A DNA stretch of 64,000 bases from Loigolactobacillus zhaoyuanensis (GTDB lineage Bacteria; Bacillota; Bacilli; Lactobacillales; Lactobacillaceae): contig NZ_RHOE01000002.1 in assembly GCF_003946385.1 (NCBI RefSeq), forward strand, positions 1 to 64,000, in the 5' to 3' direction. The notes under the pieces were generated by a model, which made no database searches, was not told where the DNA came from, and was given only the letters and a program-made list of their open reading frames with translations. A program made the translations under genes and the position numbers. Shown piece after piece: positions 1 through 8,107 of the stretch (positions within the stretch are counted from its first letter, which is position 1; the number at the start of each line of letters is the position of its first letter).

Positions 1-92
1 CAATATTTTCTGGCCAGCTCGGCACCGCCGATATCATGGTCTAGATGTTCACTGATAATTTGCGCTTTTAAAACTGGGCTATATTTAACCAT
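1..92 (-). CDS. IS3-type transposase helix-turn-helix protein (OrfA), N-terminal part cut by the window edge
   Basis: Thirty codons plus two bases are visible, reading from an ATG at 92-90 towards the window start. The peptide begins MVKYSPVLKAQIISEHL and continues into GGAELARKY, which resembles the first helix-turn-helix of IS3/IS150-family OrfA proteins. It is preceded by a hairpin and a TGAAGTGCCTCA end typical of such elements. The rest of the element lies outside the window, so intactness cannot be judged. The family assignment rests on a short stretch. Confidence 0.6.
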   Translation of the reverse strand, partial: MVKYSPVLKAQIISEHLDHDIGGAELARKY

Positions 93-148
93 GAAAAAAG
101 TACCTCACAATCATTAGACTCTTTGTCTAACAATTATGAGGCACTTCA
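93..148 (-). mobile_element. Terminal part of the insertion sequence, with an end hairpin
   Basis: The outer end is probably the TGAAGTGCCTCA at 148-137 (minus strand). Bases 100-119 and 125-144 form a 20-bp imperfect inverted repeat (16 of 20 positions match) around a 5-nt spacer, just upstream of the OrfA start. This is the expected place for the terminal inverted repeat and promoter of an IS3-type element. The exact boundary needs the other end, which is not visible. Confidence 0.5.
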
Positions 149-199
149 ACTAGTGGACAGGCTTGTTTTTAAAGTGTAGCTAGGCAGAGCTGTTAGCTT

Positions 200-370
200 C
201 CATTCCGTCGCCAGTGGACGGAACGAGTGGGCGCGTTGGTGAGCTAATTTTTCCTAGATAACCCCAAAAGCGGACGGAAAAATGGATCTCGCCAGCCACG
301 CATAGTTCTAAATGGCGTAGACCACCATTAAGAACTATCGACACATCTGGTCCACTGGCGACTCCATTTC
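200..370 (-). repeat. Family A structured repeat, copy 1 (inverted orientation)
   Basis: On the minus strand the element starts GAAATGGAG and ends CGGAATGG. A perfect 12-bp outer stem is formed by 208-219 and 350-361 (TCGCCAGTGGAC and its complement). Inside are a stem around AGTTCTT/AGAACT and conserved blocks CAGATGTGTCGAT, GGCGAGATCCA and CCACTCGTTCC that recur in copy 3. The outer stem differs from copies 2 and 3 but still pairs. No reading frame fits. Function unknown. Confidence 0.7.
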
Positions 371-377
371 AGCAGGC

Positions 378-399
378 AACGGTTGAACGTTCAACTGTT
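378..399. repeat. 22-bp near-perfect palindrome
   Basis: AACGGTTGAAC followed by GTTCAACTGTT forms a two-fold symmetric 22-mer with one mismatched pair. It lies between repeat copy 1 and the terminator at 440. It could be a protein-binding site or part of the repeat flank. Nothing nearby says which. Confidence 0.4.
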
Positions 400-439
400 A
401 ATTGTTTAGGTGACAAAGTTGGTCGTAATTAGAACGTAA

Positions 440-483
440 AACGCCGGCAAAACAGTCAGAAAAACTGTTTTGCCGGCGTTTTT
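440..483. terminator. Bidirectional intrinsic terminator with a 17-bp stem
   Basis: Arms 440-456 and 464-480 pair perfectly around a 7-nt loop. They are followed by T residues on the plus strand and preceded by A residues, so the hairpin can work in both directions. It may end the minus-strand murT transcript, or a plus-strand transcript whose gene is not in the window. Confidence 0.85.
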
Positions 484-600
484 ATGCGCATGTAATCTGC
501 TTTAAAACTATGAGTATCTAGCAACTGTCGGTTAATCCTAATTGAATTAACTAAGACGACTAACCAAATCAATTAAATAGTGATCTAGTACTGCCAAGGT
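484..600. other. Intergenic stretch without recognisable gene
   Basis: This AT-rich stretch lies between the terminator and repeat copy 2. No frame, promoter of good quality or remnant of gatD is seen. Confidence 0.5.
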
Positions 601-773
601 GAAATGGAGGCGCTGGCGTATCACTGTCGCTCGTTCTTAACAACTAAGTTCGATAAGTATCAGATACTAGCACTTATTTGCTAAACAGGGACCTGCTTCC
701 CGTTGCCGATTGAACTAAGGCGAAAACCGCCAAGTTCAAGTCGCACGCGTTCCATACGCCAGCGCCGGAATGG
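601..773 (+). repeat. Family A structured repeat, copy 2
   Basis: The element starts GAAATGGAG and ends CGGAATGG. A perfect 13-bp outer stem joins 609-621 (GGCGCTGGCGTAT) to 754-766. The interior differs from copies 1 and 3 but also folds into hairpins, including TTGAACT/AGTTCAA enclosing GGCG/CGCC. It lies 66 bp downstream of the murT stop codon, on the opposite strand sense. Confidence 0.7.
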
Positions 774-839
774 AACCCAACGAAATCCGCCTAGCTAAAC
801 TTTAGAAAGAACCACAAATTAGAAATTTTTTAAATAGGT

Positions 840-2192
840 TTAGTGTTTGCGATTGGCTGCGGCGATAAACCCTTGGGCTGCTAGTTTTTCGCGTAGTTGC
901 AAAACTGCTGTGTAAGTAGCGAGAACATAAACTTGTTGGGTCGGCAAAGTTTTGATTTTTTCAGCAACTTGGTCCAGGTCCTTGATCTGCTGCAATTTAT
1001 CTGCCGCTACGCCAGCAACTTGCCAACGAAAGGCGATATCGGCGACTCGTTCACCACCAGCAATGAAGCTAGGGATCGGCTGGGCCGCCATTTTTTCAAA
1101 ATTACCATCCCAGATCCAGCTGGTGTCGATACCATCGGCGTAATTGGCGTTTAGCAAAGTGACTAGCGAAAATGGTTTTTGATTCAATAAGATGAGATCG
1201 AAAACTTGATTTAAACCAACTGGATTTTTAACTAAAATTAAAGTGACTGCTTTGTCACCAACTTGGATAACTTCTTGGCGGCCAAATATTTTTTCGTCGG
1301 CGTCTAAGGCTTGGGCAATTTCAGTTGGCTCGATCCCGAAGTAACGGCCAACACTGTAGGCAGCTAAAGCGTTATAAATATTGTAGGTACCACCAATATT
1401 AAGCTTGATCGGCTGACCATCGATCACAAAATTAGAACTGATCGGCGTTAATTCAGTTAGTTCAGTGACGTGATGCTGTAATTCAGGCCGCGCAAAGCCG
1501 CAGTGTGGGCAATAATATTTACCTAAGTTACTATAGACATTGAATTTGTAATGCAGAATATGTTGGCAAACAGGGCACAAAACGCCGTCAGTATTGTATT
1601 CAGCTTTTAATTCACCGTCAGCTTGATGATCAAAGCCATAATAGATGAACGGATTAGGTAATTTTCGCGAATGAAAAATTGGTGCATCACCATTGGCAAT
1701 GATCGTGGCTTCTGGCGCATTGGCCACGCCATCGAGAATTTTTTGGTAGGTGGTGTACAGTTCGCCATAACGATCCATTTGGTCACGGAAAATATTGGTG
1801 AAAACAAACGCCGTCGGTTTAATATATTTGGTGACTTCGATCACATTGGCTTCATCAACTTCCAAAACGGCGATCTGCTTACCGGAGCGACCGCGTTTAT
1901 GGGTCAAAAAGGCGGTGATGATGCCTTGCTTCATATTAGAGCCCGTTGGATTGGTTAAAATATCGCTGTACTTGGCCCGCAAAACTTTAACGGTCAAAGC
2001 AGTGGTCAACGTTTTACCGTTAGTGCCCGTAATGACGACGACTTCGTAATCGCGGCCTAAAGTAGCCAAAATATCGGAATCAATGCGGTTAGTGATTTTA
2101 CCAGGTAGTGAGCTGCCGCCTTTCATGAAGGTGTGCAGGAACCAATAAGCTGAACGACCAGCAGTCGCAGCGAGTGAACTTTTTAATGACAT
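840..2192 (-). CDS. murT: Lipid II isoglutaminyl synthase, Mur-ligase-like subunit MurT
   Basis: MurT activates the alpha-carboxyl of D-Glu in lipid II with ATP so that its partner GatD can amidate it to isoglutamine. The 450-residue protein has a Mur ligase P-loop GTNGKT at residues 56-61. A four-cysteine zinc ribbon (C206, C209, C228, C231) is inserted in the central domain, and a C-terminal MurT domain follows; all are typical of this family. The start ATG at 2192 is preceded by an AGGAG on the minus strand. The usual downstream gatD gene is absent: the 690 bp after murT hold only repeats, a terminator and an IS end. gatD may lie beyond the IS or elsewhere. Confidence 0.92.
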   Translation of the reverse strand: MSLKSSLAATAGRSAYWFLHTFMKGGSSLPGKITNRIDSDILATLGRDYEVVVITGTNGKTLTTALTVKVLRAKYSDILTNPTGSNMKQGIITAFLTHKRGRSGKQIAVLEVDEANVIEVTKYIKPTAFVFTNIFRDQMDRYGELYTTYQKILDGVANAPEATIIANGDAPIFHSRKLPNPFIYYGFDHQADGELKAEYNTDGVLCPVCQHILHYKFNVYSNLGKYYCPHCGFARPELQHHVTELTELTPISSNFVIDGQPIKLNIGGTYNIYNALAAYSVGRYFGIEPTEIAQALDADEKIFGRQEVIQVGDKAVTLILVKNPVGLNQVFDLILLNQKPFSLVTLLNANYADGIDTSWIWDGNFEKMAAQPIPSFIAGGERVADIAFRWQVAGVAADKLQQIKDLDQVAEKIKTLPTQQVYVLATYTAVLQLREKLAAQGFIAAANRKH

Positions 2193-2268
2193 AATCTGCT
2201 CCTTTAATTCAAATAAATATAACTAGTTTGAGCTTAACACAACTTGGTGTTTAGCTTCCTAAACGTAC

Positions 2269-2298
2269 TATCTAACTAATTTATCATAGATCCGTCAA
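2269..2298 (-). promoter_or_regulatory. Candidate promoter for murT
   Basis: On the minus strand TTGACG (2298-2293) is followed after 18 nt by TAGATA (2274-2269). It lies about 80 bp upstream of the murT start codon. Consensus-like by eye only. Confidence 0.5.
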
Positions 2299-2403
2299 AA
2301 AAGGGCAACGCTTTTTTGAAGCTGCGACGATTTTGCAGATGAATTTTTCACTAAAATCGATTATACTGAATAAGAATGTTTATGAAAAGGGGTAAGAACA
2401 AGG

Positions 2404-2988
2404 ATGGCCCAGTTGTTTTTTCATTATGGCGCAATGAATAGCGGTAAAACGATCGATATTTTAAAAGTTGCCCATAATTATGAGGAGCAAAATAAATCAG
2501 TGCTGATCATGACGTCAGGGCTGGACGACCGCGATGAAATCGGGTATGTGTCCAGTCGCATTGGCTTACGCCGCCAAGCACTGCCAATTTTTGCCGAAAC
2601 CGATATTTGCACGCTAGTCAAGCAGGAAAATCCTAACGCTGCGTGTATTTTAATTGATGAAGCTCAGTTTTTGCAGAAACACCATGTGCTCGAATTAGCT
2701 AAAATCGTCGATGACTTAAATATTCCAGTCATGACGTACGGTTTAAAAAATGATTTTCGCAACGAGTTATTTGAAGGCTCCAAGTATTTACTATTATACG
2801 CCGATAAAATTGTCGAAATTAAAACAATTTGCTGGTTCTGTAATAAAAAAGCGCTAATGAATATGCGGGTAGCCAACGGGCAGCCGGTGTATGAAGGCGA
2901 ACAGATCGAGATCGGTGGCAACGAAGCGTACTATCCCGTTTGCCGGAAACACTATTTTCACCCAATTTTAAACCAACTTAAAGAATAA
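2404..2988 (+). CDS. tdk: Thymidine kinase (type II)
   Basis: The enzyme phosphorylates thymidine to dTMP in the salvage pathway. At 194 residues it has the normal length of the type II family. The P-loop GAMNSGKT is at residues 9-16, with a DEAQF Walker B block near residue 83. A C-terminal zinc site is formed by CWFC, the later PVC and the KHYF histidine region. The start at 2404 has a purine-rich AAAAGGGG about 10 nt upstream. It stands just before prfA-prmC, as in many Firmicutes, but here the two are separated by 595 bp of repeats. Confidence 0.95.
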   Translation: MAQLFFHYGAMNSGKTIDILKVAHNYEEQNKSVLIMTSGLDDRDEIGYVSSRIGLRRQALPIFAETDICTLVKQENPNAACILIDEAQFLQKHHVLELAKIVDDLNIPVMTYGLKNDFRNELFEGSKYLLLYADKIVEIKTICWFCNKKALMNMRVANGQPVYEGEQIEIGGNEAYYPVCRKHYFHPILNQLKE

Positions 2989-3147
2989 GGTATGGTTAAA
3001 AGTAGACTGTATTTTTGTACGTTTTATACTAATAATTTGCGTCGTTGTCATATATTTATGTGGTGAAAATCACTTAAATCTGCAATAAGTTACTGGCTAG
3101 CTCGTAGTTTTTCACATAAGAATTGATGAAACTAATGATTGATCGGC
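2989..3147. other. Intergenic stretch after tdk
   Basis: An AT-rich stretch between tdk and the repeat block. No clear terminator and no gene is seen. Confidence 0.4.
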
Positions 3148-3317
3148 GAAATGGAGGTGTTGGCGTATCAGATGTGTCGATGGTTCTTGGCGGCGAGTTT
3201 AGCCGCTTAGAACCATGAGCGTTCGGCGAGATCCACTTTTTCTTCTGGGGTTTGATTTAATCAAGAAAAAGTTAGCTCGCCGACGCACCACTCGTTCCAT
3301 ACGCCAACACCGGAATG
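3148..3317 (+). repeat. Family A structured repeat, copy 3
   Basis: It starts GAAATGGAG and ends CGGAATG. The perfect 13-bp outer stem joins 3156-3168 (GGTGTTGGCGTAT) to 3299-3311. Inner hairpins include TGGTTCTT/AGAACCA enclosing a GGCGGC/GCCGC stem, and CTTTTTCTT/AAGAAAAAG. It shares long blocks with the reverse complement of copy 1 (CAGATGTGTCGAT, GGCGAGATCCA, CCACTCGTTCC), while both stems have changed in paired fashion. Its two ends form imperfect direct repeats (GAAATGGA and GGAATGTA). Confidence 0.75.
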
Positions 3318-3343
3318 TAGTGAAACTAAACTAACTACCTAAA

Positions 3344-3568
3344 TTGTGAAATAGAGCCATGTTTCAACTAGGCGAATTTTGCCGTAGTTGAATGGACATC
3401 GACTGAAACAACAAAGTTTGTTAGCGATTTTTGCTAACTAACTACCCTGATTGTGAAATAGAGCCATGTTTCAACTAGGCGAATTTTGCCGTAGTTGAAT
3501 GGACATCGACTGAAACAACAAAGTTTGTTAGCGATTTTTGCTAATTAACTACCCTGATTGTGAAATAG
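3344..3568 (+). repeat. Family B structured repeat array in the prfA leader (two units of 107 bp plus a partial third)
   Basis: The header TTGTGAAATAG occurs at 3344, 3451 and 3558, an exact 107-bp period, and the two full units are almost identical. Each unit has a hairpin CAACTAGGC/GCC-TAGTTG (3365-3373 with 3381-3390), enclosed by GTTTC/GAAAC, and a second hairpin GTTTGTTAGC/GCTAACTAAC. The third header runs straight into the AAAGGAAA ribosome binding site of prfA. The same unit type stands before rodA. No frame fits, so this is probably a tandemly duplicated structured 5' leader. Confidence 0.8.
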
Positions 3569-3583
3569 AAAGGAAATCTAGTC

Positions 3584-4666
3584 ATGGACGAAATGTTTGA
3601 GCAGTTACAAACCGTGGTTGATCGGCATGAAGAATTGGAAGGTTTGCTTTCCGATCCTGAAGTGATCAGTGACACCCAGCGCTTTATGAAGCTTTCAAAA
3701 GAAGAGGGCGAGATCCGCGAAACAACAGAAAAATATAATCATTACAAAGAAGTTCTTGAACAGATCGCCGAAAATGATGCCTTATTGCGTGAAAAACTTG
3801 ATTCAGAAATGGACGCAATGGTCAAACAAGATCTGGCTGAATTAAATGAAGAAAAAGCAAAATTAGAACAAGAAATGACCTTATTAATGTTACCAACTGA
3901 CCCGAATGATGATAAAAATATTATCATGGAAATTCGTGGTGCCGCTGGTGGCGATGAGGCCAGCTTGTTTGCTGGTGATCTGCTTGATATGTACATGCGT
4001 TACGCCGAAAAACAAGGTTGGACCGTGGAAACAGTCGACGAGACACCAACTGAAGTAGGTGGATTCAAAAACGTGGTGATCATGATTTCCGGCGATAGTG
4101 TCTATTCAAAGCTGAAATTTGAAAATGGCGCCCACCGTGTCCAGCGGGTACCACAGACTGAGTCACAAGGCCGTGTGCATACATCAACCGCGACTGTCGC
4201 AGTCATGCCAGAATATGATGCCGTCGACCTAGATCTTGAGGCCAAAGATATTCGGACCGACGTTTATCGGTCATCTGGTGCTGGTGGTCAGCATATCAAC
4301 AAAACATCTTCAGCAGTGCGGATGACCCATTTACCAACTGGGATCGTTGTTGCAATGCAGGATCAGCGGTCACAGCAGCAAAACCGTGAAAAAGCCATGC
4401 AGATTTTACGGACGCGGGTATACGACTATTACGAAAGTCAAAATCAAAATGAATATGATGAAAATCGTAAGCAGTCAGTGGGGACCGGTGATCGTTCTGA
4501 ACGTATCCGGACTTACAATTATCCACAGAATCGTGTAACCGATCATCGCATCGGCTTGACGCTGAATAAGCTTGATCGAATTATGAATGGGGAGTTAGAA
4601 GACATTATTGATGCTTTGATCCTCCATGAACAAACGGCTAAATTGGAGCAGCTCCAAAATGGCTGA
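3584..4666 (+). CDS. prfA: Peptide chain release factor 1 (RF1)
   Basis: RF1 reads UAA and UAG in the ribosomal A site and triggers peptide release. The 360-residue protein carries the codon-recognition P-x-T motif (as PQT in RVPQTESQGR). It also has the catalytic GGQ in SSGAGGQHINKTS near residue 235, the glutamine that PrmC methylates. The start ATG at 3584 follows AAAGGA by nine bases; an ATG nine bases further in is less well spaced. It overlaps prmC by eight bases. The long repeat array upstream places it under an unusual leader. Confidence 0.97.
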   Translation: MDEMFEQLQTVVDRHEELEGLLSDPEVISDTQRFMKLSKEEGEIRETTEKYNHYKEVLEQIAENDALLREKLDSEMDAMVKQDLAELNEEKAKLEQEMTLLMLPTDPNDDKNIIMEIRGAAGGDEASLFAGDLLDMYMRYAEKQGWTVETVDETPTEVGGFKNVVIMISGDSVYSKLKFENGAHRVQRVPQTESQGRVHTSTATVAVMPEYDAVDLDLEAKDIRTDVYRSSGAGGQHINKTSSAVRMTHLPTGIVVAMQDQRSQQQNREKAMQILRTRVYDYYESQNQNEYDENRKQSVGTGDRSERIRTYNYPQNRVTDHRIGLTLNKLDRIMNGELEDIIDALILHEQTAKLEQLQNG

Positions 4667-5498
4667 TCCGACGTTTTTTGAGGCCTTGCGTTGGGCCTCT
4701 ATTTTTTTAGAAAAACAACAGCATGAAGATGCTGGCCGTTTTCTATTATTAGAACGGCAAAATTGGACGACAACGCAATTATTAACGCATTATCGGCAAG
4801 TGATGCCAGCGGCGACTTGGCAGCAATTTCAAGCTGATGTCCGTCGCTTTGCTCAAGATGAGCCAGCGCAATATATTGTTGGTCAGGCGCCGTTTTATGG
4901 CCATGAATTTAAAGTGACGCCGGCAACGTTGATTCCGCGGGCAGAAACGGAAGAATTGGTGGAGTGGGCATTGGCTGAATTTCCAGCACAACAACCATTG
5001 CGCGTCTTAGATCTTGGTACTGGCAGTGGCGCGATCGCAGTGAGTTTAAAATTAGCGCGCCCCAAGTGGCAGGTTTGTGCTAGTGATATTTCAACGGCAG
5101 CATTGGCAGTCGCTACGGCTAATGCCCAGCACCTAGGGGCAGCAGTTGAATTTAAACATAGCGATGTTTTCGCGGCAATGGATCAAATGCAATTTGACCT
5201 GATCATTAGCAATCCGCCATACATTGCCACTAGTGAACGCGAAGTAATGGATGCCAGTGTTTTAGCCCATGAACCAGCGACGGCTTTATTTGCTGCCGAA
5301 TCAGGCTTAGCCATTTATCGGCAGATCTTCAGTGGTTTACCACAACATTTGGTAGCCAATGGCCATTTTTTTGGCGAGTTTGGTTATCAACAACGGCCTG
5401 CGTTAACGCGGTTAGTGGCAGCGTTGTTACCGGCTAGTCAGGTAACTTTCCGCCGCGATATTGCCGGTCATGAACGAATGCTACACATTATAAATTGA
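4659..5498 (+). CDS. prmC: Release factor glutamine N5-methyltransferase
   Basis: PrmC transfers a methyl group from S-adenosylmethionine to the GGQ glutamine of RF1 and RF2. The protein has 279 residues. A SAM-binding block VLDLGTGSGAIAVSL lies in the middle and the hallmark NPPYIA motif follows near residue 186. The chosen start ATG at 4659 overlaps the end of prfA in ATGGCTGA, indicating translational coupling. GGAG lies about ten bases upstream. Confidence 0.96.
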   Translation: MADPTFFEALRWASIFLEKQQHEDAGRFLLLERQNWTTTQLLTHYRQVMPAATWQQFQADVRRFAQDEPAQYIVGQAPFYGHEFKVTPATLIPRAETEELVEWALAEFPAQQPLRVLDLGTGSGAIAVSLKLARPKWQVCASDISTAALAVATANAQHLGAAVEFKHSDVFAAMDQMQFDLIISNPPYIATSEREVMDASVLAHEPATALFAAESGLAIYRQIFSGLPQHLVANGHFFGEFGYQQRPALTRLVAALLPASQVTFRRDIAGHERMLHIIN

Positions 5499-5512
5499 AA
5501 GAAGGACGTACG

Positions 5513-6538
5513 TTGCAAACAAAAGTTTTTAAACCAGATCAACTGGCGGCTGCCGCTGCTGAATTAGCGGCAGGTGAATTGGTGGCTTTTCCGACCGAAA
5601 CGGTTTACGGCTTAGGCGCCGATGCAACGAATGAAGCTGCAGTTAAAAAAGTTTACCAAGCCAAGGGGCGACCTAGCGACAATCCATTGATCGTTCACGT
5701 CGCTGATGTGGCAACGGTTAAACAATATGTCGCTACTTTTCCTACAACTGCTGAAAAATTAGTTCAAGCTTTTTGGCCGGGCTCGTTGACGATTATTTTG
5801 CCACTAAAGCCAGGGGCATTTTCAAAAACAGTTACCGGTGGCTTAGCAACAGCAGCTTTCCGCAATCCACGTAATCAGGTCACTTTAGATTTAATTAAGC
5901 AATTGGGCCGGCCAATCGTCGGACCATCAGCCAACACTTCCGGTAAACCAAGCCCCACGCTTGCGGCGCACGTTTTACATGATCTAGCTGGAAAAATCGC
6001 TGGCGTGGTCGATGATGGTCCCACAGGTGTTGGCTTGGAATCGACGGTGATTGATCTCAGTACGGCAACGCCGACTATTTTGCGGCCAGGGGCAGTGACT
6101 CAAGCTGATATTGAGGCGGTGATCGGTTCAATTACAGCTGATCATCATCAGGTTAAAGCCGATGAAGTTCCTAAGGCGCCGGGGATGAAATATAAGCATT
6201 ACGCGCCTAACGCACAGGTCTATTTAACAGCAGCGGCAGATTTTAAGGCGGCGGCTAGTTGGGCGCGGTCGCAAAGTGTGCCTTTTGGATTAATGGCCAC
6301 GGATCAAGTTTTAAGTCAATTTTCCGCGTTAGCGCCAGCGTATCGTTTCTCCCTTGGTGATTCGATCACGACGGCCAGTCAGCGCTTATTTGATGGTTTA
6401 CGGCACTACGATCAATTACCGGAAGTTAAATTGATCTTAGCTGAGGAGTTCCCCGCCCAAGGCTTAGGCGCGGCGTATATGAATCGTTTGGCGAAAGCAG
6501 CTGGACAAAAGCGTTTTGAAAAAACGAATGATAATTGA
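5513..6538 (+). CDS. ywlC: Threonylcarbamoyl-AMP synthase (Sua5/YwlC type)
   Basis: The enzyme makes threonylcarbamoyl-AMP from threonine, bicarbonate and ATP for the t6A37 modification of ANN-decoding tRNAs. An N-terminal YrdC domain shows KGRPSDNPLIVHV and the later GPSANTSGKPSPT block. A C-terminal Sua5 domain brings the length to 341 residues, as in the YwlC class. The start is taken as TTG at 5513 because GAAGGA lies seven bases before it; the in-frame TTG at 5495 overlaps prmC and has no good binding site. It is third in the prfA-prmC operon. Confidence 0.92.
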   Translation: MQTKVFKPDQLAAAAAELAAGELVAFPTETVYGLGADATNEAAVKKVYQAKGRPSDNPLIVHVADVATVKQYVATFPTTAEKLVQAFWPGSLTIILPLKPGAFSKTVTGGLATAAFRNPRNQVTLDLIKQLGRPIVGPSANTSGKPSPTLAAHVLHDLAGKIAGVVDDGPTGVGLESTVIDLSTATPTILRPGAVTQADIEAVIGSITADHHQVKADEVPKAPGMKYKHYAPNAQVYLTAAADFKAAASWARSQSVPFGLMATDQVLSQFSALAPAYRFSLGDSITTASQRLFDGLRHYDQLPEVKLILAEEFPAQGLGAAYMNRLAKAAGQKRFEKTNDN

Positions 6539-6555
6539 TTATACTATGGTATAAT
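6516..6555 (+). promoter_or_regulatory. Candidate glyA promoter
   Basis: TTGAAA (6516-6521), 18 nt, TATACT (6540-6545). An extended -10 element TGGTATAAT follows directly at 6547-6555. Either could start the glyA transcript; both overlap or follow the end of ywlC. Confidence 0.5.
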
Positions 6556-6637
6556 CTGCTTATTTGGTAGCTTTAGGTGCTACTGACTGAATTAGGTTTG
6601 TGTTAAGCGTGAATATAAGTTTTGGAGGATGAGGTAC

Positions 6638-7888
6638 ATGGATTTTAACGTTGGTGATCAGGAAGTTTGGCAAGCCATTCGGCAAGAAGAGCAACGACAA
6701 GAACATAATATTGAGCTAATTGCATCGGAGAATATTGTTTCCGACGCGGTTCGGGCGGCTCAGGGTAGTGTTCTGACCAATAAATATGCAGAAGGCTATC
6801 CCAAGCATCGTTTCTATGGTGGTTGTGAGTATATCGATGTGATCGAGCAATTAGCGATCGATCGGGCTAAAACTTTATTTGGCGCTGAATATGCTAACGT
6901 GCAACCACATTCTGGCTCAGGGGCTAACATGGCTGCGTATTCTGCTTTGCTGGAACCCGGTGATCGGGTGATCGGGATGAGCTTGGCCGAAGGCGGTCAT
7001 TTGACGCACGGCGCACCGATGAGTTTCAGTGGCCAGACTTACGATTTTAAAAGTTACGGCGTTGATGCAGTGACTGGTCAAATTGATTTTGCTGCTGTGC
7101 GCAAGTTGGCCCATGAATTTCAGCCTAAACTAATTGTCGCCGGCGCTTCTGCTTACAGTCGGACCATTGATTTTAAACAATTCCGAGCAATTGCGGACGA
7201 AGTCGATGCTTACTTAATGGTCGATATGGCGCATATTGCTGGTTTAGTGGCGGCTGGGCTACATCCAAGTCCTGTTCCGTATGCCGATATTGTAACGACC
7301 ACCACGCATAAAACTTTACGTGGACCACGTGGCGGGCTTATTTTGGCCAAAGAACAATACGCCAAGGCGATCAACTCAGCCGTTTTCCCTGGTATCCAGG
7401 GTGGACCATTGGAGCATGTGATCGCAGGTAAAGCAATTGCATTGAAGGAAGCAATGCAGCCGGCGTTTAAAGTCTACGCCCAACAAATCTTGGACAATGC
7501 CCAAGCGATGGCGACTGTTTTCAATGCTGACCCGCGTGTGAAAGTTGTTTCCGGTGGCACAGACAATCATTTAATGTTACTGGATGTGACGCCATTTGGC
7601 TTAACTGGCCGTGAGGTGCAAGATTTATTGGACACCGTCAGCATTACCGTCAATAAAAACACGATCCCTAACGAGCAAAATGGCCCATTTCGGACTAGCG
7701 GCATTCGCATTGGGACACCTGCCATCACAACACGCGGTATGCAAGTAGCCGAAGCCAAACAAGTGGCGCAGTTGATTTTAAAGGCGATCGAACAACGTGA
7801 AGACCCCAACGCTTTAGCTGCAGTCAAGCGTGAAGTCTTTGCTTTAACTGAACAATTTCCAATCAATGCAACAAAATTTGAATTTTAG
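6638..7888 (+). CDS. glyA: Serine hydroxymethyltransferase
   Basis: This PLP enzyme converts serine and tetrahydrofolate into glycine and methylene-tetrahydrofolate, the main source of one-carbon units. The 416-residue sequence shows LIASENIVS near the N-terminus, [11 protein letters not shown], and the PLP-lysine block [14 protein letters not shown]. The ATG at 6638 is preferred because GGAGG lies nine bases upstream; the in-frame ATG at 6629 directly abuts that site. A promoter lies just before the gene and a terminator follows, so it is probably transcribed alone. Confidence 0.96.
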   Translation: MDFNVGDQEVWQAIRQEEQRQEHNIELIASENIVSDAVRAAQGSVLTNKYAEGYPKHRFYGGCEYIDVIEQLAIDRAKTLFGAEYANVQPHSGSGANMAAYSALLEPGDRVIGMSLAEGGHLTHGAPMSFSGQTYDFKSYGVDAVTGQIDFAAVRKLAHEFQPKLIVAGASAYSRTIDFKQFRAIADEVDAYLMVDMAHIAGLVAAGLHPSPVPYADIVTTTTHKTLRGPRGGLILAKEQYAKAINSAVFPGIQGGPLEHVIAGKAIALKEAMQPAFKVYAQQILDNAQAMATVFNADPRVKVVSGGTDNHLMLLDVTPFGLTGREVQDLLDTVSITVNKNTIPNEQNGPFRTSGIRIGTPAITTRGMQVAEAKQVAQLILKAIEQREDPNALAAVKREVFALTEQFPINATKFEF

Positions 7889-7936
7889 CTAGCTATAGTG
7901 ACTATAATCCGCTAGAATATAAGTAATCAAATTGGG

Positions 7937-7974
7937 AAAACGGGGCACGCTATGTTGATAGTGTGTGCCGTTTT
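7937..7974 (+). terminator. Intrinsic terminator after glyA
   Basis: AAAACGG...CTAT pairs with ATAG...CCGTTTT in a 17-bp stem with one mismatch and two G-T pairs, ending in TTTTCT. Confidence 0.75.
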
Positions 7975-8107
7975 CTGCAGTCTGCAACTATTTCTATTGT
8001 GCCAGGTTTTTACTGTGGACGTGCGCGGCAGCCCAAGCGTACAGTCAGTCACAGCAAAGATTTTTGGTACAAAAATTATCCACTATTGTGGAGTAGAGGA
8101 GCGTATC

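Noticed and set aside
3344-3568. Spaced direct repeats that could suggest a CRISPR array
   Set aside because: The whole 107-bp unit is repeated almost unchanged, with no variable spacers and no cas genes nearby.
3344-3568. The prfA leader array as an assembly duplication artefact
   Set aside because: The diverged but same-period array before rodA shows that tandem copies of this unit are real, although copy number at prfA should be confirmed with long reads.
7952-8107. N-terminal extension of upp by 52 codons
   Set aside because: It overlaps the glyA terminator and makes the protein longer than the family. A good ribosome site precedes the shorter start at 8108.
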